A DNA stretch of 64,000 bases from Tachypleus tridentatus. Its lineage: Eukaryota; Arthropoda; Merostomata; Xiphosura; Limulidae. The stretch is taken from NCBI RefSeq assembly GCF_004210375.1, contig NC_134833.1, positions 143,212,127 to 143,276,126 of the forward strand. The letters are read 5' to 3'. Each line of letters starts with the position of its first letter. The stretch's first letter is position 1. The notes beneath the pieces are model-generated. The model saw nothing but the letters and a program-made list of their open reading frames with translations. It did not search any database and had not been told where the DNA came from. Shown in pieces: positions 26,001 to 33,212 of this stretch. The position numbers and the translations under genes are program-made.

Positions 26001-29000
26001 TGAGGAAATCATGGTGTACTTGGCTGCAAACTCCCAGTATTATGGGGCAAGACCAATAACTTCTTGCTTTTTCATGGGTTGAGACCAATGTCTCACTGAT
26101 ACAATTTTAGTAGGATCTGCTGAAACTCCATTCCTATCCACAGAATGTGACTGAGAAATTCAACATCCAAGCACATGATTTCACAGTTTCAAGTCTACCT
26201 TTCTTATTAACTGGAATACCACTTTCAGGTTCTCAGTTACAGACTTGAATGTGTGACTACACCTTAACTATCTCTAACAGAGACCAGGCATTTTTACCAT
26301 TGCAGTTTCATTAGCCTTTCAAAAGTGTTGTGCATATCATAGGTCAAATAATGTAATTCAAAATTCATGCAAACCATCTCTCTTGGTAAGATCATATTTA
26401 GGTCTGCTCTTGTCATCCATTTCTACTTCCCATATCTAAAATGCTAAACCAGTGAGAACCTTTCAACATATCCTTTAAATATTTTTCATGAATATTCATT
26501 GGTAGTTGCTGATGTCAAGCTTTTTATTTTTTATATAACCTGATTTTTGTGGTTCAACCAGGCTCAGATTGGTGTTAAATCTAGAGTGTGTAACATCTAG
26601 GGTAGTTTCAAATTTACTAAAACTGTGATAGAACAATAGCTTTGTAATAGGGCTTCCACACTGTGAATGTAATGTCAGTAACCATTTTCACTGGGGAAAA
26701 TATGCAGTGTTATATACCCTTTCTTTTGCCAGTATTTGCCATTTTCAGTTGTTATGTATTACAGTTTTAAATAGCCTAAAACTGAATTAAGTGATAATTT
26801 AAATTTGAAAGTTAAATAAATTTGGATATGCATCCAATTTATGATGCCTGCCAGCAAGATTGAAATACACAGTTTTCTTTTTTGATACTAATTTATTCTA
26901 ATATACAAGCAATAACACATTTGACAATGGACCCAGCATGGCCAGGTGGTTAAGGAAATTTTAGCCTGCAAAACAACAACAATGATAAACTAGTACTTAC
27001 ATATATACATACACTGTTGATTCTTGCACTCAAGAATCTTCTAAAACTTCAGTGAATAGGTGGGAATTTTGCACTACAGATTTAACAGTATAAGTTATGT
27101 ACATATATAAATTTAACTTAAACAAACATTGATTTTAAAATAATATTTGATGGTAAATTCATCACACTGGTTAAAAATTTATTGCCTTTATTTGTACTAT
27201 TTCCTGTTTTAAAGCACAGAAAATGATGTAGAATAATATGAAAATGTTAGAAGATTATCCTGTGTCTCATAGTCATTACAACTGCATTATGTCATAAGGT
27301 GTTTCAAGACCAATGAGGACAAAGAGATTCTAAAAAGAGAGCACAATGAAAATGTCTTTTGCTTCTTTATATGAAAAATCTGTTGTTATCATCAACCTTG
27401 AGAATTGTGATTCAGATATTGTGAAAACTCATTCATTGTTCCTGTTGTTAAAACAATTGTGGAAGTCACCTTCTGTATTCTTTCTACTACGTCTCTTATT
27501 CTAACGCTCCAATTTATTGTTTGTGCTGAAATATCTAAGTTTCTGGCCAAGTTTACACAAAAAGTAGCAATCAACCTTCCTCAGAAATGGTCAACTTTGA
27601 CAACCAATTTAAAAGTTGTATCAAAATCAGTTGTTAAGTTTGTTTTATAATCTTTTAACCAAAATTGGCAAAAATATTACAACACTCATAAGATAAAACA
27701 GCTGTAATGGTTGATCTTATGATGTAAAAATTGTCACAATATTTCAGGGATTTGGGTCTAGTTAATTTACAAATTGAAGGTTAAAAACAAACAAAAAGTT
27801 GATGCTTCTGAATGTGTATCATAGAGTTCCAGGTAATTTCCCTAGTTTGCTTCACGTATAGTATCAACTCTGCACATTTAAAAACATTATAGGCTTGTAT
27901 TTATATTGTTGAAAGTAGATTGAATGATATTACAAAATACTGAATACTTATTTTAATATATTTAGACAGTCTCTTCAGCATTCCTTTTTCATTGCTGCTA
28001 AGTCCAGAGGAAAAGTACCTTGTGGAAGATTATATCATATCTTATTGTCCTAGTTTAAGAATTCTGCGACTTCTTCAATCTAGGCTCAACATACTTCAGA
28101 ATAAGCAAGGAAGTGCAGAACTGAAGGTTAGCTTTTATTACTTCAACTTTTATAGCTCAGCTAGTATTTGAAATATTTCATTTGATGTTATTATTTTGTG
28201 AGAAATCAGTTGAAAAACATGAACACTACAACATTGCACTTCTTTGCTTTCTTCAGCTATGGATAATGGATTGACATGGCATGAAATCATGGTTTGAATT
28301 TATTCTCAAGACAGCTGGAATGGATATTAAAACTTTATTCAAAATCAAGTACAGAACAACGTTTTGATTTTTTTAGGTTATCTTCAGGTTAACCTGAAAC
28401 ATTGTTCTGTACTTTATTTTCATTAAAGTTTTAATGCCCATATCAGCTATCTTGAGAATACATTTTTACTTCAAGTGGGTTTCTCATCATTACGAACTTG
28501 TGGTTTGATTAATGGATTGGCATGACATGAACTCATTATTTATGATAGGAATGTACAGTTAATTTTTGTTTGTGTTGCTGAAATTTTAATAATGAAAAGA
28601 ACGTTACTCAGAGCAGCTATTCTTGGTAGAAACATAAGTTAGTAAGATGTATTTCTTTAGCATCTGTTTTCAACTCATAATTCTTATTTAGGTGTCCATT
28701 AAACATGATAATATACAGGTCACATACCCATATGAATACTAAAATTAATCAGTTGTGTGCAGCGATATAGTTAGTATACATTATTTCATGTTGAGTTGTT
28801 TTTAAAGGTAACAGCTTTTGGAAATCCCAAGATGGCTCCCAAACATGAACTGAAAGAACTGGAATATGGTGATGCTGAGCTAAAGATGGTTCAGCAGGTA
28901 TTTGGAACAAGCTACTGCACAATAGTAAATCAAAATGCTGCAACCAAAGAGGAATTTATTAACACTTTGCAAGCATGCAACATACTCCATGTTGTATCTC

Positions 29001-32000
29001 ATGCAACAGTGGAAGACCCTTACAAGGTTTGAAGATCATGTTTTATCCAGAATCTTCTTAATTACATTCAGAATTCTTTCATTTGAATGTTTGCCTTATA
29101 CATAGGAAAGTGTACAGCTAGGGCTAAACTTCTAAAGACATACCTAACATTTTGTAGCAGATTGAAAATAAGCTGTTGAAACATAACGAGCATCTACAAT
29201 GAAAATTCAGAACTAATATCTAATAACTTAAAGCAGTTTTTACTGTAAAAATAAAAAACTTTATATTTTTGTATGATTTAATAAATTTTATTTTTGCATA
29301 AAATTGTAGTGAAAACCAAATGGTACATCTCAAGTGGAACTCATTCGTCTCAGTTCAGAGTTGTTTAAACATAATAATTTTTCATAGTGTAAGGTATAAA
29401 AAAGTGTTTGGATCACTTTTGTCATGTTAGTGTAAGGTATAGAAAAGTGTTTGGATCACTGTTGTCTTGTTAGTGTAAAGTATAGAAAAGTGTTTGTATC
29501 ACTTTTGTCTTGTTAGTGTAAGGTATAGAAAATGGTTGGATCACTGTTGTTGTGTTAGTGTAAGGTATAGAAAAGTGTTTGGATCACTGTGGTCTTGTTA
29601 GTGTAAGGTATAGAAAAGTGTTTGTATCACTTTTGTCATGTTAGTGTAAGGTATAGAAAAGTGTTTGGATCACTGTTGTCTTGTTAATGTAAGGTATGGA
29701 AAAGTGTTTGAATCACTGTTGTCGTGTTAGTGTGAGGTATAGAAAAGTGTTTGGATTACTGTGGTCTTGTTAGTGTAAGGTATAGAAAAGTGTTTGTATC
29801 ACTTTTGTCATGTTAGTGTAAGGTATAGAAAAGTGTTTGGATCACTGTTGTCTTGTTAATGTAAGGTATGGAAAAGTGTTTGGATCACTGTTGTCGTGTT
29901 AGTGTGAGGTATAGAAAAGTGTTTGGATCACTGTTGTCTTGTTAGTGTAAGGTATAGAAAAGTGTTTGGATCACTGTTTTCATGTGGAAATTTCTTAATG
30001 TAATTTTTTCTTCCATTCTGTTAAGTACTTAAAACTGATGCTATATCTAACAGTAATGATGTATCTTTCTGTAACAAAAAAAATGTTGTGCTAGGCTGTT
30101 ATTTTTTATTTATGGTGGATAAATTAACACAGTAAATAATAAAATTATATACCATAACCTGTATCTATAATTGGCTTTTTTTCATAGGAAGGATTTGGAG
30201 ATATTCGTGGTGATTATTCGGTACAGGGCTGTCTTGTCATGGCCCCATCTGACATTACTCCACATGGGCTTGTGTATTCAAGAGAGTTACAAAACCTTGA
30301 CTGTATTTGTCAGCTCATTGTTCTAAGTTGCTGCATGACAGCACTTGGAAAACCATCAGGTAAGTGAATAAGGAACTTTTGACAAATAGCCAAGTTTTAT
30401 ATAATTCATAACACTGTATTAATTTTATACAATTATATAAACTTAACACGTATATCAGGACAGCCAGTAACTTTCAGTAAATATATACTTATTGCTATTG
30501 CTTAATATTTAAATAAATTATTATTATAATTTGATAATTTGTATATTATTTTATATTGTGTCAGCTAAATGCAAGACCATTATTCCTTAGTAGAGTAAAT
30601 AAATATTCTGAAATATTATGCATTTCTGATACAGCATATGTATGTGAATTAATAGTTGAGCTAAATGATTCATATAATTAAGGCATATCAATAGTCAAAT
30701 GCTAAAGAACTTTTTATGAAACTGAAAAATATTAAAGTGAATAATAAACCTTGAGTCAGTACACATTTACAATATCACTGTTATGTTTCATAACCCAGTC
30801 ACCTATATATTAATTTATTTAAATGTATAACTATTAATTTTGTGCATGTCACTGATTTATTAACTGAAGGTGATGGTGTTTTGGGTCTTTACCGAACTTG
30901 TTAGCAGGGGGAGCTACCAGTGTTCTAGGAACTCTGTGGAAAATACGAGATGACACAACACCTCTTTTGATGGAAAAGTTCTACAAGTATTTTGTGGTAA
31001 ATTAATGTATATGTATATATGAAAATAAAATTATCAAAATACTTGCATACAAATACTAATTAGCAATTAAACAAATTTTCTGATAAGCACTTGGCTAAGT
31101 TTGAACATCTACTATAGCTAGTAATTAATATAAGGCAGAGTAAATGTACAAGTAATATTAAGTTTTAAGTTTGAATAACATATAAACTTTGAAATATATT
31201 TCTGGAAAAAAAAAATATATATATATATCAAACTGAATATGTTGTAACCATTTAAAGTTACTGAGTGTATTTGTGATACCTCCACAAAATTTGACACTCT
31301 TAGTAAATGTTATGAGTCTCTTTTGTACAAAAAGGTTAGGTTTTTCATTAAGTATTTTTTCTGAAAATTTGTCTATGAATTTATCCTAGTCAGTTTGACT
31401 CAGACTTTGACTAGTCTGATAACATTATTGACATTTTTAAAAGACGGGATGTGATAGGGCACACCTATGGGTTTGACTTCATGGCTTATATCTCAGTAAG
31501 AAGATTCGAAGTTACAAATATACTTGTGTCTTAGCGATATGTACACTATAAGTGTTATTTGAATTAAAGTTTAGATTCAAATAAGGGTATAAGTAATGTC
31601 TAAAATTAGCAATTCAAAGTGAGGAAGTGCCACATAATACATACAAATGAAATTTGAGATTGTATTTAAATATTTCCTTTTGGAATTAAAAAAAACAAAC
31701 TTAGATAATATGAAAATTTGGATTATGAACTATATTTTCATGCCAAGTTTACTAACATATGTTGGTAAGAAAATAGTTTCATTAAATTGTGAATGTAGCC
31801 TTACTATGTTCAGGGGGTTAAACTTAAAAGTTAGCCATACAAAGTTTACCAGTTAGGTTAGAATCGTTTTTATATCACCAATTCTTTCATATACTATCTT
31901 TTCCAAAAGTTACTTTCTCTTTTAAATATTACCGTAATCAGGAAATTAATGAACACAGTGTTTTGAAACTCTCTTGGTAGACCAGTTTGACCATAGAAAA

Positions 32001-33212
32001 GACAAGATAACATTTTAGTGACTTGTGCATAATGCTTAAATACGATTTTGAAGTTGATGTGAATTAGTACTACGTAGTGTGGTCATGATGTCATTGTGAT
32101 AAGATTTATAGAAATTTCTTTGAAATAACAATTCTTTAAGAACCAGTTCGTATAACAGTGACTAATAGTCATTCAAAGGCACTTTCAAACGCACTTCTCT
32201 GGACGTTTCAGATTATCCAATGCTCTACAGCAGTGGTAGCAGAGTCTGACACATCAAAACAGTTGTCATTTCTATTTATAGTAAAACTGCACCTTGGTCA
32301 GTTTTTTTCTTCATTTGAGCAGTGCATTAGGGTCACAAATGTTGTACTATGACCATTCATCAAAGAATACTACCACAGATCACTTCATCACTTGCTCAGC
32401 TGTCATGTGAGGTCATAGTCATTGATTTTATAGGGTGTTATATTGTTTGACCTGCATCATGACTTTAAGTTTTATGTTTCTGCTCTCACAGTAACTACAA
32501 TTCAACAAACATTATACAACCAATGTGGTATGTGAAAATTTGTTCTAGTTATGTAGTGAAAATATATATGTTTCAAAAATTTTACCACATGCATTGTTAA
32601 ACACCACACAAGTATGTATGTTATCTTCTTCATGATCACACTGATCCATGCTCCAAGTTTCATGACTTTATTTTCATCTTTTTGCTCAGTGCAGTCATCC
32701 AAACAGTGGAAATGACTTTGAAACACCTGGTATTACGGGAATATATATCATTAGAATATTCTGCAGGTCTTATTTTTTAATTGTGTTTGATTCTAATCTG
32801 TCGTGTCATATTCCATAATTTATGCTTATAATCTACTATGTCCAGTAGAAAAATCTCTATAGGCAAGCACGCACAGCTCGTATCATTATGATTTGATGTA
32901 TGAAATTCTGAATATATCATTGTTTTGTTTAATAGATCATTGTAAGATACACAGTGAAAGTACTTAAACTTTCTTATGAATAATAAGCTTATTTTGAAAA
33001 TTTCAGTCATAAAATTAATGTTTACAAATATACAGTTATTCTATACATCGTTAATAAATCTTAGTATTTTTTTAATTTTACAGGAAGAACAAGATGCACC
33101 CAAAGCTATGAGACTGGCAATGATCAGTTTGATGAAAGAAGGATTCTACTGCAAAGACTGGGGTGCCTTTGTATTTGTTGGTGTTTCAGCATCTAAAGCA
33201 CCAACCAGTTAA
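1916..33212 (+). CDS. TPR-CHAT domain protein, TTC28-like (3' part of gene, 17 exons)
   Basis: Gene-level span; exons are listed separately. Joining GT-AG exons in phase gives about 963 residues ending at TAA 33210-33212; the first two bases finish a codon from an exon outside the window, so the N-terminus is missing. Residues ~280-450 are TPR-like helices, including a TPR at ~322-354 and the segment ELARGRALANL (~422) that usually precedes CHAT domains. Residues ~465-963 fit a CHAT (caspase HetF-associated with TPRs) domain: LYIWVVK, LIIIPHNSLFSIPFSLL, HVVSHA with the likely catalytic His ~813, and VLSCC with the likely catalytic Cys ~870, then GTLWKIRDD. CHAT proteins are caspase/separase-fold peptidases or scaffolds; the substrate here is unknown. 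Animal TTC28 has this architecture, but orthology is inferred. Two single-base frame breaks (about 14016 and 30898) are described in the findings. No signal peptide or TM segment is seen. Confidence 0.85.
2500..2709 (+). CDS. TPR-CHAT gene exon
   Basis: Seventy in-frame codons between CCAATAG and GAG|GTAACA. The peptide is alpha-helical (VEVAREIAEKEYNIAKNMY) and rich in Tyr, Ala and Glu, like helical TPR-type solenoids. Phase 0 at both ends. Confidence 0.85.
2990..3195 (+). CDS. TPR-CHAT gene exon
   Basis: TTTCTCAG acceptor; donor GC|GTAAGT. Encodes AYLMEGKAVAETDGNRD and a following helical stretch. It leaves two bases (GC) of an Ala codon for the next exon. Confidence 0.85.
4600..4680 (-). 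repeat. tRNA-like SINE relic (family D, copy 1)
   Basis: On the minus strand there is an A-box-like TAATTCAGTGA and a B-box-like GATTCAAATCC at tRNA spacing, followed by an AT-rich tail. The anticodon arm does not pair well, so it is not a functional tRNA. Confidence 0.45.
4822..4900 (-). repeat. tRNA-like SINE relic (family D, copy 2)
   Basis: The minus strand has a perfect A box (TAGCTCAGTGG) and a degraded B box (AGTTCTAGTCC). Both this and copy 1 continue into similar TTAA-rich tails, which suggests two members of one family lying in tandem. Confidence 0.45.
5163..5329 (+). CDS. TPR-CHAT gene exon
   Basis: Acceptor TTTGTAG, donor AAAG|GTAAGA. The first base completes the split Ala codon, then 55 codons (SYCELGLSKEHFQQ... 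IEFLTQAFEK) and one spare base. The phase agrees with both neighbours. Confidence 0.85.
6118..6367 (-). repeat. Decayed SINE-A copy
   Basis: Recognised from GAGTTACTCTTTTACCAATG and GGGATTGACCAT, the reverse complement of the SINE-A core (GGTCAATCCCACTATTCGTTGGTAAAAGAGTA). The tail side (TTTGGTTTGTTTTGAATTT) is at the left and the tRNA-like head at the right. It is much more diverged than the copies near 60-64 kb. Confidence 0.65.
7092..7948 (-). pseudogene. Unidentified decayed minus-strand coding relic
   Basis: Several overlapping broken minus-strand frames. One carries a Cys/His cluster at about 7320-7400 (C..C, CC then H..C..H.C) that resembles a zinc-binding finger. Another reads LIQSLAKKHLPKVGLYDW. 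I do not recognise the family. It could be part of the same old element as the cysteine-rich relic next to it. Confidence 0.3.
8111..8275. repeat. 42-bp tandem repeat, about 4 copies
   Basis: Units begin at 8111, 8153, 8195 and 8237, each starting GTTGGTATGGCAGTGGATGA. The unit length is a multiple of three, so open frames on both strands here are repeat artefacts. Confidence 0.9.
8606..9038 (-). pseudogene. Relic of a cysteine-rich C-terminal domain protein
   Basis: Two overlapping minus-strand frames, shifted by one base, together resemble the C-terminus of a widespread unnamed animal protein family. They show an H..W.AQ..I helix, a GW motif (KHGWKEL), a Cys-rich block (MACKCKSSCCGKY...HCGY) and a basic tail (KVKPKVSHITGGKRK). 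Family assignment is from memory of the motif order and is uncertain. The frameshifts make it non-functional. Confidence 0.4.
9285..9476 (+). CDS. TPR-CHAT gene exon, TPR helices
   Basis: Acceptor TTCTTGCAG, donor AATG|GTAATG. The peptide contains LGMAYWNFIALGELSYVHQA and YQRLALINIGHIF, with TPR-like small and aromatic spacing (LG.AY....G....A). It joins a split Gly codon upstream and a split Ala codon downstream. Confidence 0.85.
9477..10854 (+). other. Intron of the TPR-CHAT gene
   Basis: AT-rich. Apart from short TG/TA-rich runs near 9860-9890, I see no feature. Confidence 0.4.
10855..10980 (+). CDS. TPR-CHAT gene exon, TPR
   Basis: Acceptor TTACATTAG, donor TTGG|GTGTGT. Encodes ALGLLNEAECILTEAL and MVIGALGTTYRKLG, the A helix of a canonical TPR whose B helix lies on the next exon. 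Split codons on both sides are in phase. Confidence 0.88.
11579..11634 (+). CDS. TPR-CHAT gene short exon, TPR B helix
   Basis: A 56-bp exon after ATCCTTTAG, with donor AAG|GTAAAC. Its peptide GLYDKAICHHTQRLQHCQK completes the TPR (G.YDKAI) begun on the previous exon. A longer minus-strand open frame overlaps it but has no support. Confidence 0.85.
11922..12059 (+). CDS. TPR-CHAT gene exon
   Basis: Acceptor TTTCTCCAG, donor CAG|GTGAAG, 46 codons. Encodes DLEQMEDKLKQAIIYQELM and a polar stretch ending RGSYNFMQ. It is the end of the helical repeat region before the pre-CHAT helix. Confidence 0.82.
12060..13258 (+). other. Intron of the TPR-CHAT gene
   Basis: AT-rich with a C8 run at about 13149. 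Open frames on either strand are short and show no motif. I see nothing else in it. Confidence 0.4.
13259..13410 (+). CDS. TPR-CHAT gene exon, pre-CHAT helix
   Basis: Acceptor CTACAAAG, donor TACAG|GTAAAA. Contains KSALAVSELARGRALANLI, which matches the AL..AE.GRARAL..L helix usual between TPRs and CHAT domains. It leaves AG of a split Arg codon. Confidence 0.9.
13976..14329 (+). CDS. TPR-CHAT gene exon, start of CHAT domain, contains a frame break
   Basis: Acceptor TTTCTTTAG, donor GAAT|GTGAGA. From the split Arg the frame reads KNLEILLMPLSVT (13977-14015). One base (one C of the CCC at 14014-14016) must be skipped to continue as YKSSQLGDSLMDEI... to the donor. The second part includes STIIVYTMIP and EPWLYIWVVKSKDY, typical of the first strands of a CHAT domain. 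If the base is real, the frame stops at TAA 14019-14021. An alternative reading is a 22-nt GT-AG intron at 14010-14031, far shorter than spliceosomal introns normally are. Confidence 0.8.
15047..15276 (+). CDS. TPR-CHAT gene exon, Ser/Asn-rich CHAT insert
   Basis: Acceptor TTTAAAG, donor ATG|GTAAAT. TG completes a Leu codon, then 76 codons. The first half is low in complexity (Ser, Asn, Lys), then YQILSDLKLVQAVNSAYPD and a charged tail. It looks like a flexible insertion inside the CHAT domain and may be clade-specific. Confidence 0.8.
15824..15905 (+). repeat. Decayed SINE-B/C copy
   Basis: The tRNA-like part GAGCCAGCGGTAAGTTTGTG followed by an acttacaa-type segment and AAAGCTCAGATAG matches the order of the better preserved SINE-B/C copies at 42657 and 43679. 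Confidence 0.45.
16975..17705. repeat. Dispersed repeat, copy 1 of 2 in window
   Basis: Two blocks, about 16975-17100 and 17570-17705, are shared in order with 26800-26925 and 26999-27125. Shared landmarks are CAACAAGATTGATACACACAG and GTTGATTCTTATGCTCAAGA (CCAGCAAGATTGAAATACAC and GTTGATTCTTGCACTCAAGA in the other copy). No coding content is seen; the class is unknown. Confidence 0.6.
20742..20889 (+). CDS. TPR-CHAT gene exon, CHAT core strand
   Basis: Acceptor CTTTAAAG, donor CACA|GTAAGT. Encodes LHYYYHLCIGEIADVLPQP and PRLIIIPHS. The LIIIPH strand, continued as NSLFSIPF on the next exon, is the conserved LvivPdg.L..lPF block of CHAT domains. Confidence 0.9.
21556..22847 (-). mobile_element. 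Tigger/pogo-type DNA transposon, internally deleted
   Basis: Perfect 17-bp terminal inverted repeats (CAGTGGTACCTCGGTTC at 21556 and its complement ending at 22847) flanked by TA target duplications (21554-21555, 22848-22849). The minus-strand transposase starts near 22534 with SKKDNKSSKPKRKVV and a psq-type HTH (SDLATQFGMAKSTVCTILKN). It continues after a frameshift near 22250 into a CENP-B-type HTH (GWFEKFRQRSAIHSVARHGE, about 22100). It then jumps directly to the C-terminal tail (RQRQTSLDKFLV). The DDE catalytic domain is absent, so this copy is non-autonomous. The expected start codon reads ATT in a GCCACC context. Confidence 0.88.
24380..26345 (-). mobile_element. Ty3/Gypsy retrotransposon pol relic (RT-RNase H)
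   Basis: The minus strand reads, in order: FERLMKLQW (about 26310); DRNGVSADPTKI (about 26130), the gypsy 'GVSTDP.K' block; EYEQAFHCLKHAF (about 25930), the 'AF..LK.AL' block; FMNEETN and KELCRVVDYMKYYRHF at the edge of the minisatellite (about 25710-25760). Past the array (24651 leftward) come RWFTTREYQVLLK and LMNFKNLEGMV, then PQHGNDDGL (about 24500). This is the usual reverse transcriptase to RNase H order. Many stops make it inactive. No LTRs were found. Sequence down to about 23560 may be integrase debris but is too decayed to claim. Confidence 0.8.
24651..25719. repeat. 30-bp minisatellite, about 36 units, inside the Gypsy RNase H region
   Basis: Unit AAGTGTCTGTAGTATTTCAT plus GTAGTCCACA. 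The first eleven or so units (24651-24990) are identical. Later units include shortened forms near 24993-25018, 25070-25083, 25313-25330, 25400 and 25450-25470, and 25566-25675. Because the unit is 30 bp, all six frames stay open over long stretches. On the minus strand it encodes a DYMKYYRHFV decapeptide that joins in frame to the Gypsy relic on both sides. The long open frames here are not host genes. Confidence 0.97.
26800..27125. repeat. Dispersed repeat, copy 2, with SINE head fragment inside
   Basis: Blocks 26800-26925 and 26999-27125 match the two ends of the copy at 16975-17705. The middle is missing, and a 28-bp SINE-A head (CCCAGCATGGCCAGGTGGTT at about 26931) lies between them. Confidence 0.55.
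26931..26958 (+). repeat. SINE-A head fragment
   Basis: CCAGCATGGCCAGGTGGTTA matches the 5' tRNA-like start of SINE-A (GCCTGGCATGGCCAAGTGGT). The rest of the element is absent. Confidence 0.5.
27966..28126 (+). CDS. TPR-CHAT gene exon, CHAT core
   Basis: Acceptor ATATTTAG, donor AAG|GTTAGC. Encodes SLFSIPFSLLLSPEEKYLVE and DYIISYCPSLRILRLL, equivalent to the lPF..L....YLie.y.isy.PSl..L block of CHAT proteins. A 7-kb intron full of mobile DNA separates it from the previous exon. Confidence 0.92.
28301..28460. repeat. Palindromic (fold-back) element
   Basis: About 65-bp inverted arms (28301-28366 and 28396-28460), both beginning TATTCTCAAGA from their outer ends and sharing ATTAAAACTTTA and AAGTACAGAACAA. 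The centre has GGTTATCTTCAGGTTAACC. It lies in the intron before the catalytic-His exon. A related half-copy is at about 50188-50235. It looks like a MITE or a small hairpin repeat. Confidence 0.75.
28808..29026 (+). CDS. TPR-CHAT gene exon with catalytic His
   Basis: Acceptor TTTTTAAAG, donor AAG|GTTTGA, 73 codons. FGNPKMAP and LKELEYGDAELKMVQQVFG are the usual strand and helix. CNILHVVSHATVED carries the likely catalytic His (codon 29000-29002), aligned to H...HG of caspase-like CHAT domains, with Ala in place of the Gly. Confidence 0.93.
29385..29985. repeat. 43-bp minisatellite, about 14 units
   Basis: Unit starts TAGTGTAAGGTATAGAAAAG, then TGTTTGGATCACTGTTGTC(T/A)TGT. Units differ by a few substitutions in a recurring higher-order pattern (for example TTTTGTCATG versus TGTTGTCTTG variants). 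It sits in the 1.16-kb intron between the His and Cys exons of the CHAT domain, 200 bp before the Cys exon. Confidence 0.95.
30188..30359 (+). CDS. TPR-CHAT gene exon with catalytic Cys
   Basis: Acceptor TTTTCATAG, donor CAG|GTAAGT. Contains GCLVMAPSDITPHGLVYSRE and CQLIVLSCCMTALGKPS. The second Cys of VLSCC (codon 30332-30334) aligns with the nucleophile of the LSACETG motif. M-T-A in place of E-T-G is a departure from the consensus. Confidence 0.93.
30870..30996 (+). CDS. TPR-CHAT gene exon after the catalytic Cys, contains a frame break
   Basis: Taking the acceptor CTGAAG at 30869, the frame reads GDGVLGLYRT and would meet TAG at 30902-30904. From about 30898 the next frame reads LLAGGATSVLGTLWKIRDD to the donor GTG|GTAAAT. 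Together they match the CHAT block G.GV.GL.RAFL.AGA.SV...LW.I.D, so one base appears to be missing in ACTTG at 30896-30900. If splicing used the nearer acceptor at 30907 (TTAGCAG), exon 30908-30996 would be in frame but would drop this conserved helix. Confidence 0.85.
30997..33083 (+). other. Last coding intron of the TPR-CHAT gene
   Basis: AT-rich with a TA run at about 31210. No exon or repeat is recognised; the flanking exons join in phase 0. Confidence 0.4.
33084..33212 (+). CDS. TPR-CHAT gene terminal coding exon
   Basis: Acceptor TAATTTTACAG, 42 codons and TAA. Encodes EEQDAPKAMRLAMISLMKEG and DWGAFVFVGVSA. The W.AFvl.G closing strand is typical of the end of CHAT domains, so the protein stops directly after the domain. 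Confidence 0.93.
   Translation, partial: EEQDAPKAMRLAMISLMKEGFYCKDWGAFVFVGVSASKAPTS

Larger units (their letters stand above)
20890..27965 (+). other. 7-kb intron of the TPR-CHAT gene, rich in mobile DNA
   Basis: Holds a Tigger deletion derivative, a Gypsy pol relic with an internal minisatellite, a SINE head fragment and the second copy of the dispersed repeat. Flanking exons join in phase across it (A|AC). Confidence 0.75.
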
